Of a stretch of 64,000 bases of DNA, positions 1-8,575 are shown piece after piece. The notes under the pieces were generated by a model. That model was not told the DNA's origin and made no database searches. It was given only the letters and a program-made list of their open reading frames with translations. Location: assembly GCA_017477505.1 (NCBI GenBank), contig JAFUVQ010000015.1, positions 1 to 64,000 of the forward strand, in the 5' to 3' direction. Source of the DNA: Eubacterium sp. (GTDB taxonomy: Bacteria; Bacillota; Clostridia; Lachnospirales; Lachnospiraceae). The number at the start of each line of letters is the position of its first letter. The stretch's first letter is position 1. A program made the translations under genes and the position numbers.

Positions 1-50
1 CATGAGCATTGGCTCCTTTCTGGATGTCGGTTTGGCGATTGACATTATAC
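1..50 (-). promoter_or_regulatory. 5' leader of a leftward gene that leaves the window
   Basis: On the minus strand a TATAAT box (44-49) is followed by an AAAGGAG ribosome site (13-19) and an ATG at 3-1, nine bases downstream of it. The gene itself lies outside the window. No good -35 box at standard spacing is visible. An inverted repeat (GGGAGGT 58-64 with ACCTCCC 84-90) sits just upstream and could be an operator or terminator. Confidence 0.5.
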
Positions 51-133
51 CAAAAAAGGGAGGTCAATGCTCTTTTTATTTAAACCTCCCGAAAATAAAG
101 GATTTAGGAACAAAAAAGGAGTGTCAGGCTTGA

Positions 134-220
134 CACTACCCAACAGAGGACGGACGTCCATTATATGAAAGACTTGGTTTTACCGAGTCAACAGAAGGTA
201 TGTTTCTTGTAAATAAGTAA
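134..220 (+). pseudogene. C-terminal remnant of a GNAT acetyltransferase
   Basis: The frame ending with TAA at 218-220 reads GRPLYERLGF then about fifteen further residues. This is the typical last strand and helix of GNAT N-acetyltransferases, where the PLYE-LGF segment lines the acetyl-CoA site. A TGA at 131-133 closes the frame upstream, so only about 28 codons survive. A short perfect hairpin (AGTGTCA/TGACACT, 120-137) lies at the broken edge. The rest of the gene is not seen in the window. Confidence 0.6.
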
Positions 221-338
221 ATGGAAAAAAACACAGTTGGAGAATATCGCTTATGGCATATATGCTCAAGAGTGAGTTCAAAGAAGTTGATATATCACTT
301 GACAAAAAACCTGGTCAAGTGATATATTTTGTAGCGAA

Positions 339-354
339 GTTAGATATAACTAAC
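339..354. promoter_or_regulatory. Candidate metal-repressor operator (GTTAG-N6-CTAAC)
   Basis: A perfect 5-bp inverted repeat, GTTAG-ATATAA-CTAAC, lies about 105 bases before the ZIP transporter gene, and a further ATAACTAAC half-site follows at about 366-374. Similar TTAG/CTAA arms occur upstream of the DtxR-type regulator and feoA, so all three are candidate targets of that regulator. Inference from motif similarity only. Confidence 0.4.
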
Positions 355-460
355 TATTATTAATTATAACTAACATTTGCGGGTTGCTAAATATGAATAA
401 ACAAATAATATAAAACAGGTTAACAAATCGCTAGACTGTAAAAAAAGGAGTGATGACCAA

Positions 461-1243
461 ATGAACAGAAGTATTTTTATAGGTTTAATGGTCCCGTTTT
501 TGGGAACGGCATTGGGATCTGCGTGTGTTTTCCTTATGAAGAACAAGATGAGTCGACAGCTTGAACGGGCTCTTATGGGTTTTGCCTCAGGAGTTATGGT
601 GGCAGCTTCTATATGGAGTCTGATCGTTCCGGCTATGGAGCAGTCGCAGAATATGGGTAGACTTTCCTTTGTTCCTGCATTTTTTGGATTTTGGGCTGGA
701 ATTATATTCCTGCTTTTACTTGATTCTGTAATTCCCCATCTTCATATGAATTCAGATAAAGCGGAGGGGCCCAAAAGCAAGCTTGCCAAAATGACCATGA
801 TGGTACTTGCGGTAACGCTGCACAATATTCCGGAAGGAATGGCAGTCGGAGTGGTTTATGCAGCTTTTTTGTCCGGGAATACTAAGATTTCGGCAGGGGC
901 AGCTCTGGCATTATCGGTAGGTATCGCGATTCAGAACTTCCCTGAAGGAGCTATCATATCGATGCCGCTCGCGGCGGAAGGAAGGAGTAAGAAGAAAGCC
1001 TTCATATATGGAGTATTGTCAGGTGCGGTTGAACCGGTATTTGGTTTCCTGACTATCATCGCTGTGGGACTTATTGTGCCTGCAATGCCATACCTGCTCA
1101 GCTTCGCGGCAGGGGCAATGTTATATGTAGTAGTAGAAGAACTTATTCCTGAAATGTCTGAGGGTGAACACTCAAATATCGGGGTTGTTCTGTTTGCAGC
1201 AGGTTTCTCATTAATGATGGCGCTGGATGTTGCTTTGGGTTGA
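461..1243 (+). CDS. ZIP-family divalent metal transporter (GufA/ZupT type)
   Basis: 260-aa polytopic membrane protein that should import Zn2+, Fe2+ or Mn2+ across the cytoplasmic membrane. The two signature helices are visible: HNIPEG (about residues 121-126) in TM4 and QNFPEG (about 157-162) in TM5. Together these form the binuclear metal site of ZIP proteins. A short His-containing loop (HLH) precedes TM4. Length and about eight hydrophobic segments fit the family. The start is supported by AAGGAG ten bases upstream. It ends in a bidirectional terminator shared with the convergent DtxR-type regulator, and an inverted-repeat operator candidate lies upstream, so metal-dependent control is plausible. 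Exact metal specificity cannot be read from sequence. Confidence 0.9.
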   Translation: MNRSIFIGLMVPFLGTALGSACVFLMKNKMSRQLERALMGFASGVMVAASIWSLIVPAMEQSQNMGRLSFVPAFFGFWAGIIFLLLLDSVIPHLHMNSDKAEGPKSKLAKMTMMVLAVTLHNIPEGMAVGVVYAAFLSGNTKISAGAALALSVGIAIQNFPEGAIISMPLAAEGRSKKKAFIYGVLSGAVEPVFGFLTIIAVGLIVPAMPYLLSFAAGAMLYVVVEELIPEMSEGEHSNIGVVLFAAGFSLMMALDVALG

Positions 1244-1254
1244 TACTGAAGCTA

Positions 1255-1286
1255 AATAATGACAGTCAGAACTGACTGTCATTATT
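1255..1286. terminator. Bidirectional terminator between ZIP gene and regulator
   Basis: Perfect 15-bp palindromic stem (AATAATGACAGTCAG and its complement) with a two-base loop. A-rich and T-rich flanks on the two sides let it serve both convergent genes. Confidence 0.8.
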
Positions 1287-1288
1287 CA

Positions 1289-1669
1289 TTACTCAAAAGT
1301 GATATTTTTTGACTCTATGAAATTGCAGATAGCATCAAATGTTTCTGCACTGAGATCATGTTCGACCTTACATGCATCTTCTGCAGCGATTTCCTCCGGA
1401 ACACCCAGATGCTTGAAAATACCTGTAAGAACCTTATGTCTTTTATAAATATTTGCGGCAATCTCAAGACCTGAATCGGTAAGGAGTATCATGCCGTCTT
1501 CATTAAAGGTGATAAACCCGTTTTCTCTGAGTTTTTTTGTGGCGTTGCTTACACTCGGCTTTGATACATGCATGTGATTGGCTACATCTATGGACCGAAC
1601 ATACCCCTTCTTTTCCCTTATCATAAGTATTGCCTCGAGATAGTCCTCTGCGGATTCATGGATTTCCAT
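1289..1669 (-). CDS. DtxR/MntR-family metal-dependent repressor
   Basis: 126-aa transcriptional repressor with an N-terminal winged helix (recognition helix around SKPSVSNATKKL) and a dimerisation/metal domain. It lacks the SH3-like C-terminal domain, as in MntR. Visible metal-site residues are an acidic ESAEDYLEAI start, His in YKRHKVL, and CKVEHDLS. The Cys in CKVEH matches the Cys-x-x-Glu-His arrangement of DtxR/IdeR rather than the Glu of MntR, so Fe2+ sensing is more likely than Mn2+. It sits between a ZIP transporter and feoAB, its probable targets. A TTAGA/TCTAA repeat in its own promoter suggests autoregulation. Confidence 0.88.
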   Translation of the reverse strand: MEIHESAEDYLEAILMIREKKGYVRSIDVANHMHVSKPSVSNATKKLRENGFITFNEDGMILLTDSGLEIAANIYKRHKVLTGIFKHLGVPEEIAAEDACKVEHDLSAETFDAICNFIESKNITFE

Positions 1670-1722
1670 TTTGTTTTACCCTCCGATAATATTTAACTTA
1701 TGTTAAATAAAGTATAATACTA

Positions 1723-1736
1723 TTAGATAATTCTAA
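1723..1736. promoter_or_regulatory. Candidate operator of the DtxR-type regulator gene
   Basis: TTAGA-TAAT-TCTAA inverted repeat about 55 bases upstream of the regulator start on the minus strand, within its likely promoter region. The arms resemble the boxes before feoA and the ZIP gene. Autoregulation is inferred. Confidence 0.4.
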
Positions 1737-1829
1737 CACGAGTTCTGATATATTGCAAGATGAAAAAATATTGTCTGCTTCCGGAGTTAGAAATGGTTTA
1801 ATACCATAAGAGAAATATTAAAATAAGTA

Positions 1830-1881
1830 TTGACATTTTATTAAAATTATACTAACCTAAGTAAGATTAAATAAACCTAAC
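1830..1881 (+). promoter_or_regulatory. feoA promoter with CTAACCTAA-type repressor boxes
   Basis: A consensus TTGACA (1830-1835) is followed by CTAACCTAA (1852-1860) and AACCTAAC (1874-1881). These half-sites resemble the TTAGGTTAG core of DtxR/IdeR operators on the opposite strand and overlap the expected -10 and start region, which fits iron-dependent repression of feoAB. No perfect -10 hexamer is evident. Confidence 0.5.
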
Positions 1882-1903
1882 TATTATAAGAGGTGAATCA
1901 GGC

Positions 1904-2119
1904 ATGAATTTAAATGATGCAGAACTCGGAAAGGAATACATTATCACCGGTGTTGAAACAGATGGTGATGATGAGATGAAAAGCTTTCTTTTCTCACTTG
2001 GATGTTACAGTGGTGAGAAGATTACTGTAGTAGATAAGAAAAGAAACCTTGTGGTTTCTATAAAAGATGCTAGATATAACATTGATCCCGAGCTGGCAGC
2101 AGCAATCGAGATTAGTTAG
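1904..2119 (+). CDS. feoA: FeoA, ferrous iron transport accessory protein
   Basis: 71-aa SH3-like protein that binds the cytoplasmic face of FeoB and supports Fe2+ uptake. The length and the central FSLGCYSGEKITV segment (glycine turn before a beta strand) fit FeoA. The start has AGAGGTG upstream. The gene is 24 bases ahead of feoB in the same operon, behind a TTGACA promoter overlaid with candidate iron boxes. Confidence 0.92.
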   Translation: MNLNDAELGKEYIITGVETDGDDEMKSFLFSLGCYSGEKITVVDKKRNLVVSIKDARYNIDPELAAAIEIS

Positions 2120-2143
2120 TCAGGCTAAAGGAGGAATTTTGAT

Positions 2144-4135
2144 ATGAGAATCGCATTAACGGGTAATCCGAACAGCGGTAAGACTACTATGTATAATGCT
2201 CTTACCGGACGCAAAGAGAAAATAGGTAACTGGGCTGGAGTTACCGTGGACAAGAAAGAGAGTCCAATCAAGAAAGCTTATGTAGAAGGCGGGAAGGAGC
2301 TTGTTGCAGTCGATCTGCCGGGTGCTTACTCCATGTCTCCATTTACATCTGAGGAGAGTATCACCAGCAGTTATGTAAAGCATGAGAAACCTGATGCAAT
2401 AATCAACATAGTGGACGCTACTAACCTGAGCCGAAGCCTGTTCTTCACTACACAGCTTCTGGAACTTGGAATCCCTGTTGTAGTAGCTCTTAATAAAAGT
2501 GATGTGAATGACAAGAAGGGGAATAAGATTGACACGGAGAAGCTTTCAGAGAAGCTTGGATGTCCGGTCATAAATACGGTTTCTATATCTGATCAGGGTC
2601 TTAAGGAAGTTGTTAAGGCGGCAGCTGAGCTTCAGGGGAAAGGTCAGAAGGCTCCTTATACCGAAGGTAATATAGACCTTACAAATAAGGAAGAGGTTGA
2701 AAAGGCGGACAGAGCCCGTTTCGATTTCGTCAATTCCATAGTTAAGGATGTAGAGGTTCGTAAGACTCTTACAAAAGATAAGAATATAGGAGATAAGATT
2801 GATAAGATAGTAACCAATCCTATACTCGGACTTTTCATTTTTGCAGGAATAATGTGGGTTGTGTTCTATGTGTCACAGACCACAGTCGGTACATGGCTTG
2901 CAGATATACTGGTAGGCTGGATCGAAGCATTCCAGGGTTGGGTTGGAGATAAGATGGCTGATGCCAATCCACTCCTTTATGCACTTCTTGTAGATGGTAT
3001 CATCGGCGGTGTAGGTGCCGTTGTAGGATTCCTTCCACTGGTTATGGTTATGTATTTCCTCATAGCACTTCTTGAGGATTGCGGATATATGTCAAGAGCA
3101 ACTGTGGTTCTTGATCCTATATTCAAGAGAGTAGGACTTTCAGGAAAGTCAGTTATACCGATGATCATCGGTACAGGATGCGGTATTCCGGCCATTATGG
3201 CATGCCGTACTATCCGTAATCAGAGAGAGAAGAGAGCAACTGCCATGCTGGCAACATTTATGCCATGCGGAGCCAAGCTTCCTGTTATTGCACTTTTTGC
3301 AGGGGCATTCTTCCCTAATTCAAAATGGGTAAGCTGGGTTGCTTATATAGTAGGTATAGTACTTGTACTCCTTGGAGCACTTCTTGTAAAGGCTATAACA
3401 GCAGCGAAATTCAGAAAGTCATTCTTTATCATTGAGCTGCCTGAATATAAGGCTCCGAGCCTTAAGTTCGCATTCATGTCAATGCTTGAAAGAGGTAAGG
3501 CTTATATCATCAAAGCAGGAACTATCATTCTTGTATGTAATACAGTTGTTCAGATAATGCAGACCTTCAACTGGCATTTCCAGGCAGTGGAAGAGGGAGC
3601 AGAGGATACATCTATACTCGCTTCCATAGCAAATCCATTTGCGGTACTTCTTATACCTATAGTAGGTGTTGCGGCATGGCAGCTTGCGGCGGCAGCTATC
3701 ACAGGATTTATCGCAAAAGAAAATGTAGTTGGAACAATTGCAACTGTATATGCAATAACAAACCTTGTAGATCCTGAAGAATTAGAACTTGTAGGAGAGG
3801 GAAATGCAGTTGCAGTAGCTATAGGAATCACCAAGGTTGCAGCTCTTGCATACCTGATGTTCAACTTATATACACCTCCATGCTTTGCTGCACTCGGTGC
3901 TATGAATTCCGAGATGCAGAGTAAGAAGTGGCTCTGGGGAGCAATCGGGCTTCAGCTCGGAACCGGTTACACAGTAGGATTCCTCATTTACCAGATCGGC
4001 ACCCTCATTACAACCGGTGCTCTCGGGGCAGGCTTCTTCCCTGGACTCATCTTCGAGCTTGTCTTTGCAGGTATTCTTGCCGGAATTATTATTCATAATA
4101 ATAAAGCGGTTGCATTGGAATACAAACTGGCATAA
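2144..4135 (+). CDS. feoB: FeoB, GTP-dependent ferrous iron transporter
   Basis: 663-aa transporter. The N-terminal G domain (about 1-165) has GNPNSGKT at 7-14 (G1), DLPG (G3) and NKSD (G4). The following helical guanine-dissociation inhibitor region runs to about residue 220. The C-terminal half is a long membrane domain with two Gate segments, including the conserved GCGIPA and PCGAK motifs with their cysteines. It imports Fe2+ under anoxic conditions. RBS AGGAGG is upstream. The length is typical for the short clostridial form without the extra C-terminal cytoplasmic domain. It is followed by the Cys-rich partner gene. Confidence 0.96.
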   Translation: MRIALTGNPNSGKTTMYNALTGRKEKIGNWAGVTVDKKESPIKKAYVEGGKELVAVDLPGAYSMSPFTSEESITSSYVKHEKPDAIINIVDATNLSRSLFFTTQLLELGIPVVVALNKSDVNDKKGNKIDTEKLSEKLGCPVINTVSISDQGLKEVVKAAAELQGKGQKAPYTEGNIDLTNKEEVEKADRARFDFVNSIVKDVEVRKTLTKDKNIGDKIDKIVTNPILGLFIFAGIMWVVFYVSQTTVGTWLADILVGWIEAFQGWVGDKMADANPLLYALLVDGIIGGVGAVVGFLPLVMVMYFLIALLEDCGYMSRATVVLDPIFKRVGLSGKSVIPMIIGTGCGIPAIMACRTIRNQREKRATAMLATFMPCGAKLPVIALFAGAFFPNSKWVSWVAYIVGIVLVLLGALLVKAITAAKFRKSFFIIELPEYKAPSLKFAFMSMLERGKAYIIKAGTIILVCNTVVQIMQTFNWHFQAVEEGAEDTSILASIANPFAVLLIPIVGVAAWQLAAAAITGFIAKENVVGTIATVYAITNLVDPEELELVGEGNAVAVAIGITKVAALAYLMFNLYTPPCFAALGAMNSEMQSKKWLWGAIGLQLGTGYTVGFLIYQIGTLITTGALGAGFFPGLIFELVFAGILAGIIIHNNKAVALEYKLA

Positions 4136-4205
4136 AATGACAGCTGAAAATCTGTGATCAAATCCATAAAGCATTTTAAATGCATCAATCAATTGAGGTA
4201 GAGAG

Positions 4206-4460
4206 ATGAATGCAGCATCGATAATAACGCTGGCAGTGCTTCTGGCACTTCTGATTCCGGCTATAAGATATCTCATAAAGAACGGTACATGCGGCAGCTG
4301 TCCCGATCACGGCGCCTGCAGCAAATGCCACACTGCGGGTTCGTGCTCCGGTAACTGTGACATTGAGAAAATGGTCAAGGAGTTTAGAGATAATCCGGAT
4401 AATTCCGAAAGCGTGAAAATCCTGGATGAGATTGCAAAAAAACATAGAACGCAAGTCTAA
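4206..4460 (+). CDS. FeoB-associated Cys-rich membrane protein
   Basis: 84-aa protein with one N-terminal membrane helix (about residues 3-24). A compact cysteine cluster follows (CGSCPDHGACSKCHTAGSC, six Cys within about 25 residues including the next NC). The C-terminus is a charged helix. This arrangement is the FeoB-associated Cys-rich membrane protein family found as the third feo gene in many Clostridia, possibly an FeoC substitute or iron-handling partner. It lies 70 bases after feoB and is closed by a terminator. Function is not experimentally settled. Confidence 0.85.
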   Translation: MNAASIITLAVLLALLIPAIRYLIKNGTCGSCPDHGACSKCHTAGSCSGNCDIEKMVKEFRDNPDNSESVKILDEIAKKHRTQV

Positions 4461-4470
4461 AAGGTATTAT

Positions 4471-4512
4471 AATAGACCGGTGGTTTCTGATTTTTGGAAA
4501 CGCCGGTCTATT
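4471..4512 (+). terminator. Terminator of the feo operon
   Basis: Stem AATAGACCGG...CCGGTCTATT extended inward by GTTTC/GAAAC, loop about eight bases, followed by a T-rich run. Confidence 0.8.
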
Positions 4513-4652
4513 TATTTCAATATATTTTTTGAAAAAATTCAAAAAAATTTGTAACGAAATTAAAACTGCTCCGTCTAATCGATGAGATTAAATGAAAAAG
4601 ATATATGAAAATGCTGTATTTCATATATTTCAAAATTAGGAGGAATCAAAAG

Positions 4653-5597
4653 ATGAAGAAGTTTAAAGCGTTAATTGCAGGAATCGGACTTGCGGTAGTA
4701 TCACTTGCGGCTCTAGCCGGATGTTCGGCATCGTTCAGTTATGTTTATGAAAATGGAGAGAAGTACACTGCCGGAGATCGTGATATCTCGGACAAGATTG
4801 AGAACATTAATATTGACTATATGTCCGGAAATGTTACACTTGTAGGTACTTCTACAGATGCTGTTTCTATTAGGGAAACAACAAACAAAGAGATAGAGGA
4901 TAAGAAGAAAGTTCATACCTGGGTTGATGGCGGCACTCTTTATGTCAGATACTGCGAATCAGGCAGAGGCTTTAATTTTGACAAGATAGAGAAGAACCTT
5001 GAGATTACGATTCCTGAGGACGTAAAGCTTTCAAATGTTAAGGTGGATATTTCTTCAGGCGGATTTACAGGAAGTAATTTCGAAGCTGACAGTCTTGATG
5101 CTGATGCATCATCAGGTGGAATCAATGCTAACTGTTCTGCAAAGAACATAAAGCTTGATGTTTCATCAGGTTCTATAGTTCTTAACCAGAAGGGACTCAG
5201 TGATCTTGTTGAGCTTGAGGCGTCTTCAGGACATATTGACGCAAATGTAGAAACAGTTACAGATATGAGCGTTGACATAAGTTCAGGAAAGATAGCCGTA
5301 AATGCAAAGGAAGTAAAGACTTTCAAGGCTAATGCATCCAGCGGAGATTCCCAATATACATTTTTATCAGTACCTGAAAGCAGCGTTATCGGTTCATCGT
5401 CAGGAGATATAGATATTTTCATACCGGAAGATGCTGATGTGGCAGCAGATGTATCGGTTTCCAGTGGTGACATCAGGTATGATCTTCCATTTACCAAGGA
5501 AGGAAAAGCTTATAAGCTTGGAAATGGAAAATATAATATGAAGATTTCTGCATCTTCAGGTGATATCACTATAAAGAAGGCAGAAGCAGAGAAATAG
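4653..5597 (+). CDS. DUF4097-type beta-repeat lipoprotein
   Basis: 314-aa surface lipoprotein. The start chosen has AGGAGG nine bases upstream; an ATG 48 bases earlier has no ribosome site. A signal peptide ends in the lipobox LAGC with Cys24. The mature part is a right-handed beta-type repeat built from recurring SSG turns (ISSGGF, DASSGGI, VSSGSI, ASSGHI, ISSGKI, ASSGDS, SSGDI), the signature of DUF4097/adhesin-like putative beta-solenoids. Role unknown, possibly envelope stress sensing or adhesion. The M23 peptidase follows 17 bases downstream and is probably co-transcribed. Confidence 0.85.
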   Translation: MKKFKALIAGIGLAVVSLAALAGCSASFSYVYENGEKYTAGDRDISDKIENINIDYMSGNVTLVGTSTDAVSIRETTNKEIEDKKKVHTWVDGGTLYVRYCESGRGFNFDKIEKNLEITIPEDVKLSNVKVDISSGGFTGSNFEADSLDADASSGGINANCSAKNIKLDVSSGSIVLNQKGLSDLVELEASSGHIDANVETVTDMSVDISSGKIAVNAKEVKTFKANASSGDSQYTFLSVPESSVIGSSSGDIDIFIPEDADVAADVSVSSGDIRYDLPFTKEGKAYKLGNGKYNMKISASSGDITIKKAEAEK

Positions 5598-5614
5598 GAA
5601 GGAAACAGTTTATT

Positions 5615-7468
5615 ATGAAGTTCAGAAGGTTGATTATAACAGGATTAACAGCAGTAGGGGCATTATTTATACTTACGGGACAGGAAGCCTTCGCAGCCGA
5701 ATCTGCAACGCCTTCTGATGCTTCATATATAAATGATATAAGTGACGAAGAAACAGTAACACATGATATTGTCGAAGGCGTTGATGAGTCTTCTCATGAT
5801 TCTATTGTAAAGGACGACATATGTCAGGGATATGGATTCGAGCAGATAGACGAGAGTTCATTTTCCACAGACTATTCATTTGATATAAAAACAGAGGGCA
5901 ATATCGAAGCCGACAGTTTCAAATCCACATCGGGAGTCACGGTAATGAACGGTGTGGATTACAGTGCTGTTTATGATTATTATTACTATGTGAAGAGATA
6001 TCCCGATATCAAGGCTGCCTACGGCGACGATCAGACAAAGGCGCTGAATCATTTCCTTAAGTTCGGTATGTCAGAAAGGCGTGTGGCGAAGGAAAACTTC
6101 GACGTGACCTCATATATCAAGGCATATCCTGACCTCAGGGCAGTTTATAGAAACGATATGTCCAGATACTATGAGCATTATATGAAATTTGGAAGCAGGG
6201 AGGGACGAGTATCCACCGGAGTTACGGAAATGAAGGATATCGTTACCTCCTATGATGGCTTTGATTACAAAGATGTTTATAACTTCTATTTCTATATGGA
6301 TTATCAGAAGGATCTGAAGAAGGCGCTAGGGGACCTTAATGATTACGGTGCTTTGGAGCACTTTGTAAAGTATGGAATGAGAGAGAAGCGTGTAGCAAGC
6401 GATGAATTCCATTTGCTTTCCTATTCAAATGCCCACAGGGATCTTCGTGAGGTTTATGCGAATAACTGGCCTATGTATTACATTCATTACATCAAGTTCG
6501 GAAAGGCTGAGAAACGTGTAACCTCAGGCGTTCCTTATATTAAGGATCCTGTAACCGTAAAGGACGGCGTGGATTACAGCAAAGTATATGATTACATGTA
6601 CTACGTTAAGAATAATGCTGATCTTAATACGCTTCTGGAAGGAAATGATATTACGGCGCTTGACCATTTCGTTAATCAGGGAATGAAGAGATGGAGAAGG
6701 GGCAACGCATCATTTGATGTAATATCATATGGAAATGCCTATAGGGATCTCAGAGACGCTTTCGGAGGCAATTACCCTAAGTACTACCTTCATTATATAA
6801 AGTTCGGTTACAGGGAAGGCAGAGTTACGCAGGGTGTTACACGGATTGTGAATCCAAACTATATGTACGAGGGCAAGGATTTCTCCAAGGTTCTTGATAT
6901 GGTTTACTATCTTGAGAATAACAAGGATGTCCGCGATACCTATGGCGGAATAGACGAGAAGGGAATCATAGGACATTTTGCAAAGATAGGTGCCTACCAG
7001 GGAAGGCTTGGTAAGCCGGAGCAGGCTTCATATAACGGAGTTCAGAATTCGGGATTCAGATGGCCTGCGCCGGTCAGCAGTAATATTACCTCATATTTCG
7101 GCGAAAGAGTTTCACCGGGAGGTATCGGCTCTACGAATCATAAGGGTATAGACATCGGCTCTACAAGAAAGAATGGTAAGCATGTCGAGATAAATGGTAC
7201 TTATGCAGTTGCAAGTCTTCCGGGAACAGTTTACTATGTTGGATATGACGAGGCGAGAGGCAACTATGTACTCATAAATCATGGGGAGGGACTGGTAACC
7301 ATATATCAGCATTTCAGCCGTAATATACTTTCAGTCGGTGATAAGGTCGGAAAGGGGGACCCGGTGGGAATCATTGGAAGTACCGGGCATTCGACAGGTC
7401 CGCACCTTCATTTTGAAGTAGTGGTGAATGGAACACCGAGAAATCCGCTTAATTACGTGAGCCCATAA
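5615..7468 (+). CDS. Secreted M23 peptidase with tandem YDY-type repeats
   Basis: 617-aa exported protein. An N-terminal signal peptide (about 1-27, ending near EAFA) is followed by an acidic linker. About eight or nine ~40-residue repeats then run from about residue 112 to 470. Each carries a pattern such as YDYYYYVKRYPDIKAAYG then HFLKFGMSERR, and they are common in Lachnospiraceae surface proteins. The C-terminal LytM/M23 domain has the zinc ligands H509 and D513 (HKGID) and H597-x-H599 (HLHF). It should cut peptidoglycan peptides. The repeats probably bind the wall. Alternating repeat pairs are separated by GV-x-x-x segments, suggesting internal duplication. Confidence 0.88.
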   Translation: MKFRRLIITGLTAVGALFILTGQEAFAAESATPSDASYINDISDEETVTHDIVEGVDESSHDSIVKDDICQGYGFEQIDESSFSTDYSFDIKTEGNIEADSFKSTSGVTVMNGVDYSAVYDYYYYVKRYPDIKAAYGDDQTKALNHFLKFGMSERRVAKENFDVTSYIKAYPDLRAVYRNDMSRYYEHYMKFGSREGRVSTGVTEMKDIVTSYDGFDYKDVYNFYFYMDYQKDLKKALGDLNDYGALEHFVKYGMREKRVASDEFHLLSYSNAHRDLREVYANNWPMYYIHYIKFGKAEKRVTSGVPYIKDPVTVKDGVDYSKVYDYMYYVKNNADLNTLLEGNDITALDHFVNQGMKRWRRGNASFDVISYGNAYRDLRDAFGGNYPKYYLHYIKFGYREGRVTQGVTRIVNPNYMYEGKDFSKVLDMVYYLENNKDVRDTYGGIDEKGIIGHFAKIGAYQGRLGKPEQASYNGVQNSGFRWPAPVSSNITSYFGERVSPGGIGSTNHKGIDIGSTRKNGKHVEINGTYAVASLPGTVYYVGYDEARGNYVLINHGEGLVTIYQHFSRNILSVGDKVGKGDPVGIIGSTGHSTGPHLHFEVVVNGTPRNPLNYVSP

Positions 7469-7512
7469 TATATTCTTTAACGGTTCCGTGGGACTGAGAT
7501 TACAGCTCTGCA

Positions 7513-7640
7513 AAGTCGGAGTGTCAAATCGGAGTGTCAGAACGGAGTATCAGAACGGGCTGTCAAGTCGGGTGTCAAATCGAAGTGTCAGAACGGGCAG
7601 TCATATCGGGCTGTCATATCGGACCGTCAGTGTCGGAATC
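7513..7640. repeat. Degenerate 13-bp tandem repeat, about ten units
   Basis: Ten consecutive units of about 13 bases (one of 12) with consensus aaaTCGGagTGTC or agAACGGgcTGTC fill the gap between the M23 gene and hslO. Period 13 is not a multiple of three and all frames are interrupted, so it is not coding. It ends about 45 bases before the hslO start. Function unknown; slippage-prone spacer or protein-binding array are both possible. Confidence 0.8.
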
Positions 7641-7687
7641 GGCCGGTTGAATGTAGGGATTTCGTAACCAAAAAACAGGAGGAATAC

Positions 7688-8575
7688 ATGTCAGATCATA
7701 TCATAAGGGGTATGGCCCTCAATAATGAAGTCAGATATTTTGCTGCAAGAACAACAGATCTTGTTGAATATTCAAGGAGTATCCATGATACCAGTCCGGT
7801 ATGCACTGCGGCTCTCGGAAGATTGCTTACAGCAGGAGTTCTGATGGGAAATATGCAGAAAAATGATTCGGATATCCTCACACTCCGTATAAACTGTGAC
7901 GGACCTGCAAAAGGACTGACAGTAACAGCGGACAGGAATGGAAATGTAAAGGGAATCATCTACGAACCAGTGGTTGTGCTTCCACCGAATAAGAACGGAA
8001 AGCTTGATGTCGGAGGGGCTCTCGGACAGGGAATACTTTCTGTTATAAGGGACAGCGGCAGAAGAGAACCTTATGTGGGACAGACTATTCTTGTTACGGG
8101 AGAGATAGCCGAAGATATTACATATTATTTTATGGAGAGCGAACAGATTCCTACATCGGTAGGACTGGGAGTTCTGATGACCACAGAGAATACAGTAGAA
8201 GCGGCAGGAGGATTCATCATACAGCTGATGCCTTTTGCCAGTGAAGAAAGCATCAGAAGGATAGAAGACGGGCTTAAGGATTTTGGTTCTGTTACAGCGC
8301 ATCTTTCAAAAGGTGAAAGTCTGCTGGATATGATGAAATGTCTTCTTGGAGATGATGTAAGTGTTGAGGAAGATATACCGGCCCAGTATAAATGCAACTG
8401 CAGCAGAGAACGTGTGACCAAGGCTTTGATCAGCATAGGCAGGAAAGAACTTACATCCATGATAGAAGATGACAAGGAAGTTACTATCAATTGTGAATTC
8501 TGCGAGACACATTATACATTTTCAGTAGATGAACTGAAGATAATACTTGCCGGCATTCAGAAAAGAGAAGATTAG
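7688..8575 (+). CDS. hslO: Hsp33 redox-regulated chaperone
   Basis: 295-aa cytosolic holdase activated by oxidation. The N-terminal substrate-binding domain starts with the usual DHIIRGMA. The C-terminal redox switch has Zn ligands C236-x-C238 and C269-x-x-C272, all four present. Length is typical. RBS CAGGAGG lies seven bases upstream. The gene is preceded by a 13-bp tandem repeat array and converges on queH, overlapping its 3' end by four bases. Confidence 0.96.
   Translation: MSDHIIRGMALNNEVRYFAARTTDLVEYSRSIHDTSPVCTAALGRLLTAGVLMGNMQKNDSDILTLRINCDGPAKGLTVTADRNGNVKGIIYEPVVVLPPNKNGKLDVGGALGQGILSVIRDSGRREPYVGQTILVTGEIAEDITYYFMESEQIPTSVGLGVLMTTENTVEAAGGFIIQLMPFASEESIRRIEDGLKDFGSVTAHLSKGESLLDMMKCLLGDDVSVEEDIPAQYKCNCSRERVTKALISIGRKELTSMIEDDKEVTINCEFCETHYTFSVDELKIILAGIQKRED

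Noticed and set aside
7513..7640. Short repeats that might look like a CRISPR array
   Set aside because: Units are 13 bases, directly adjacent without spacers, and degenerate; no cas genes in the window.
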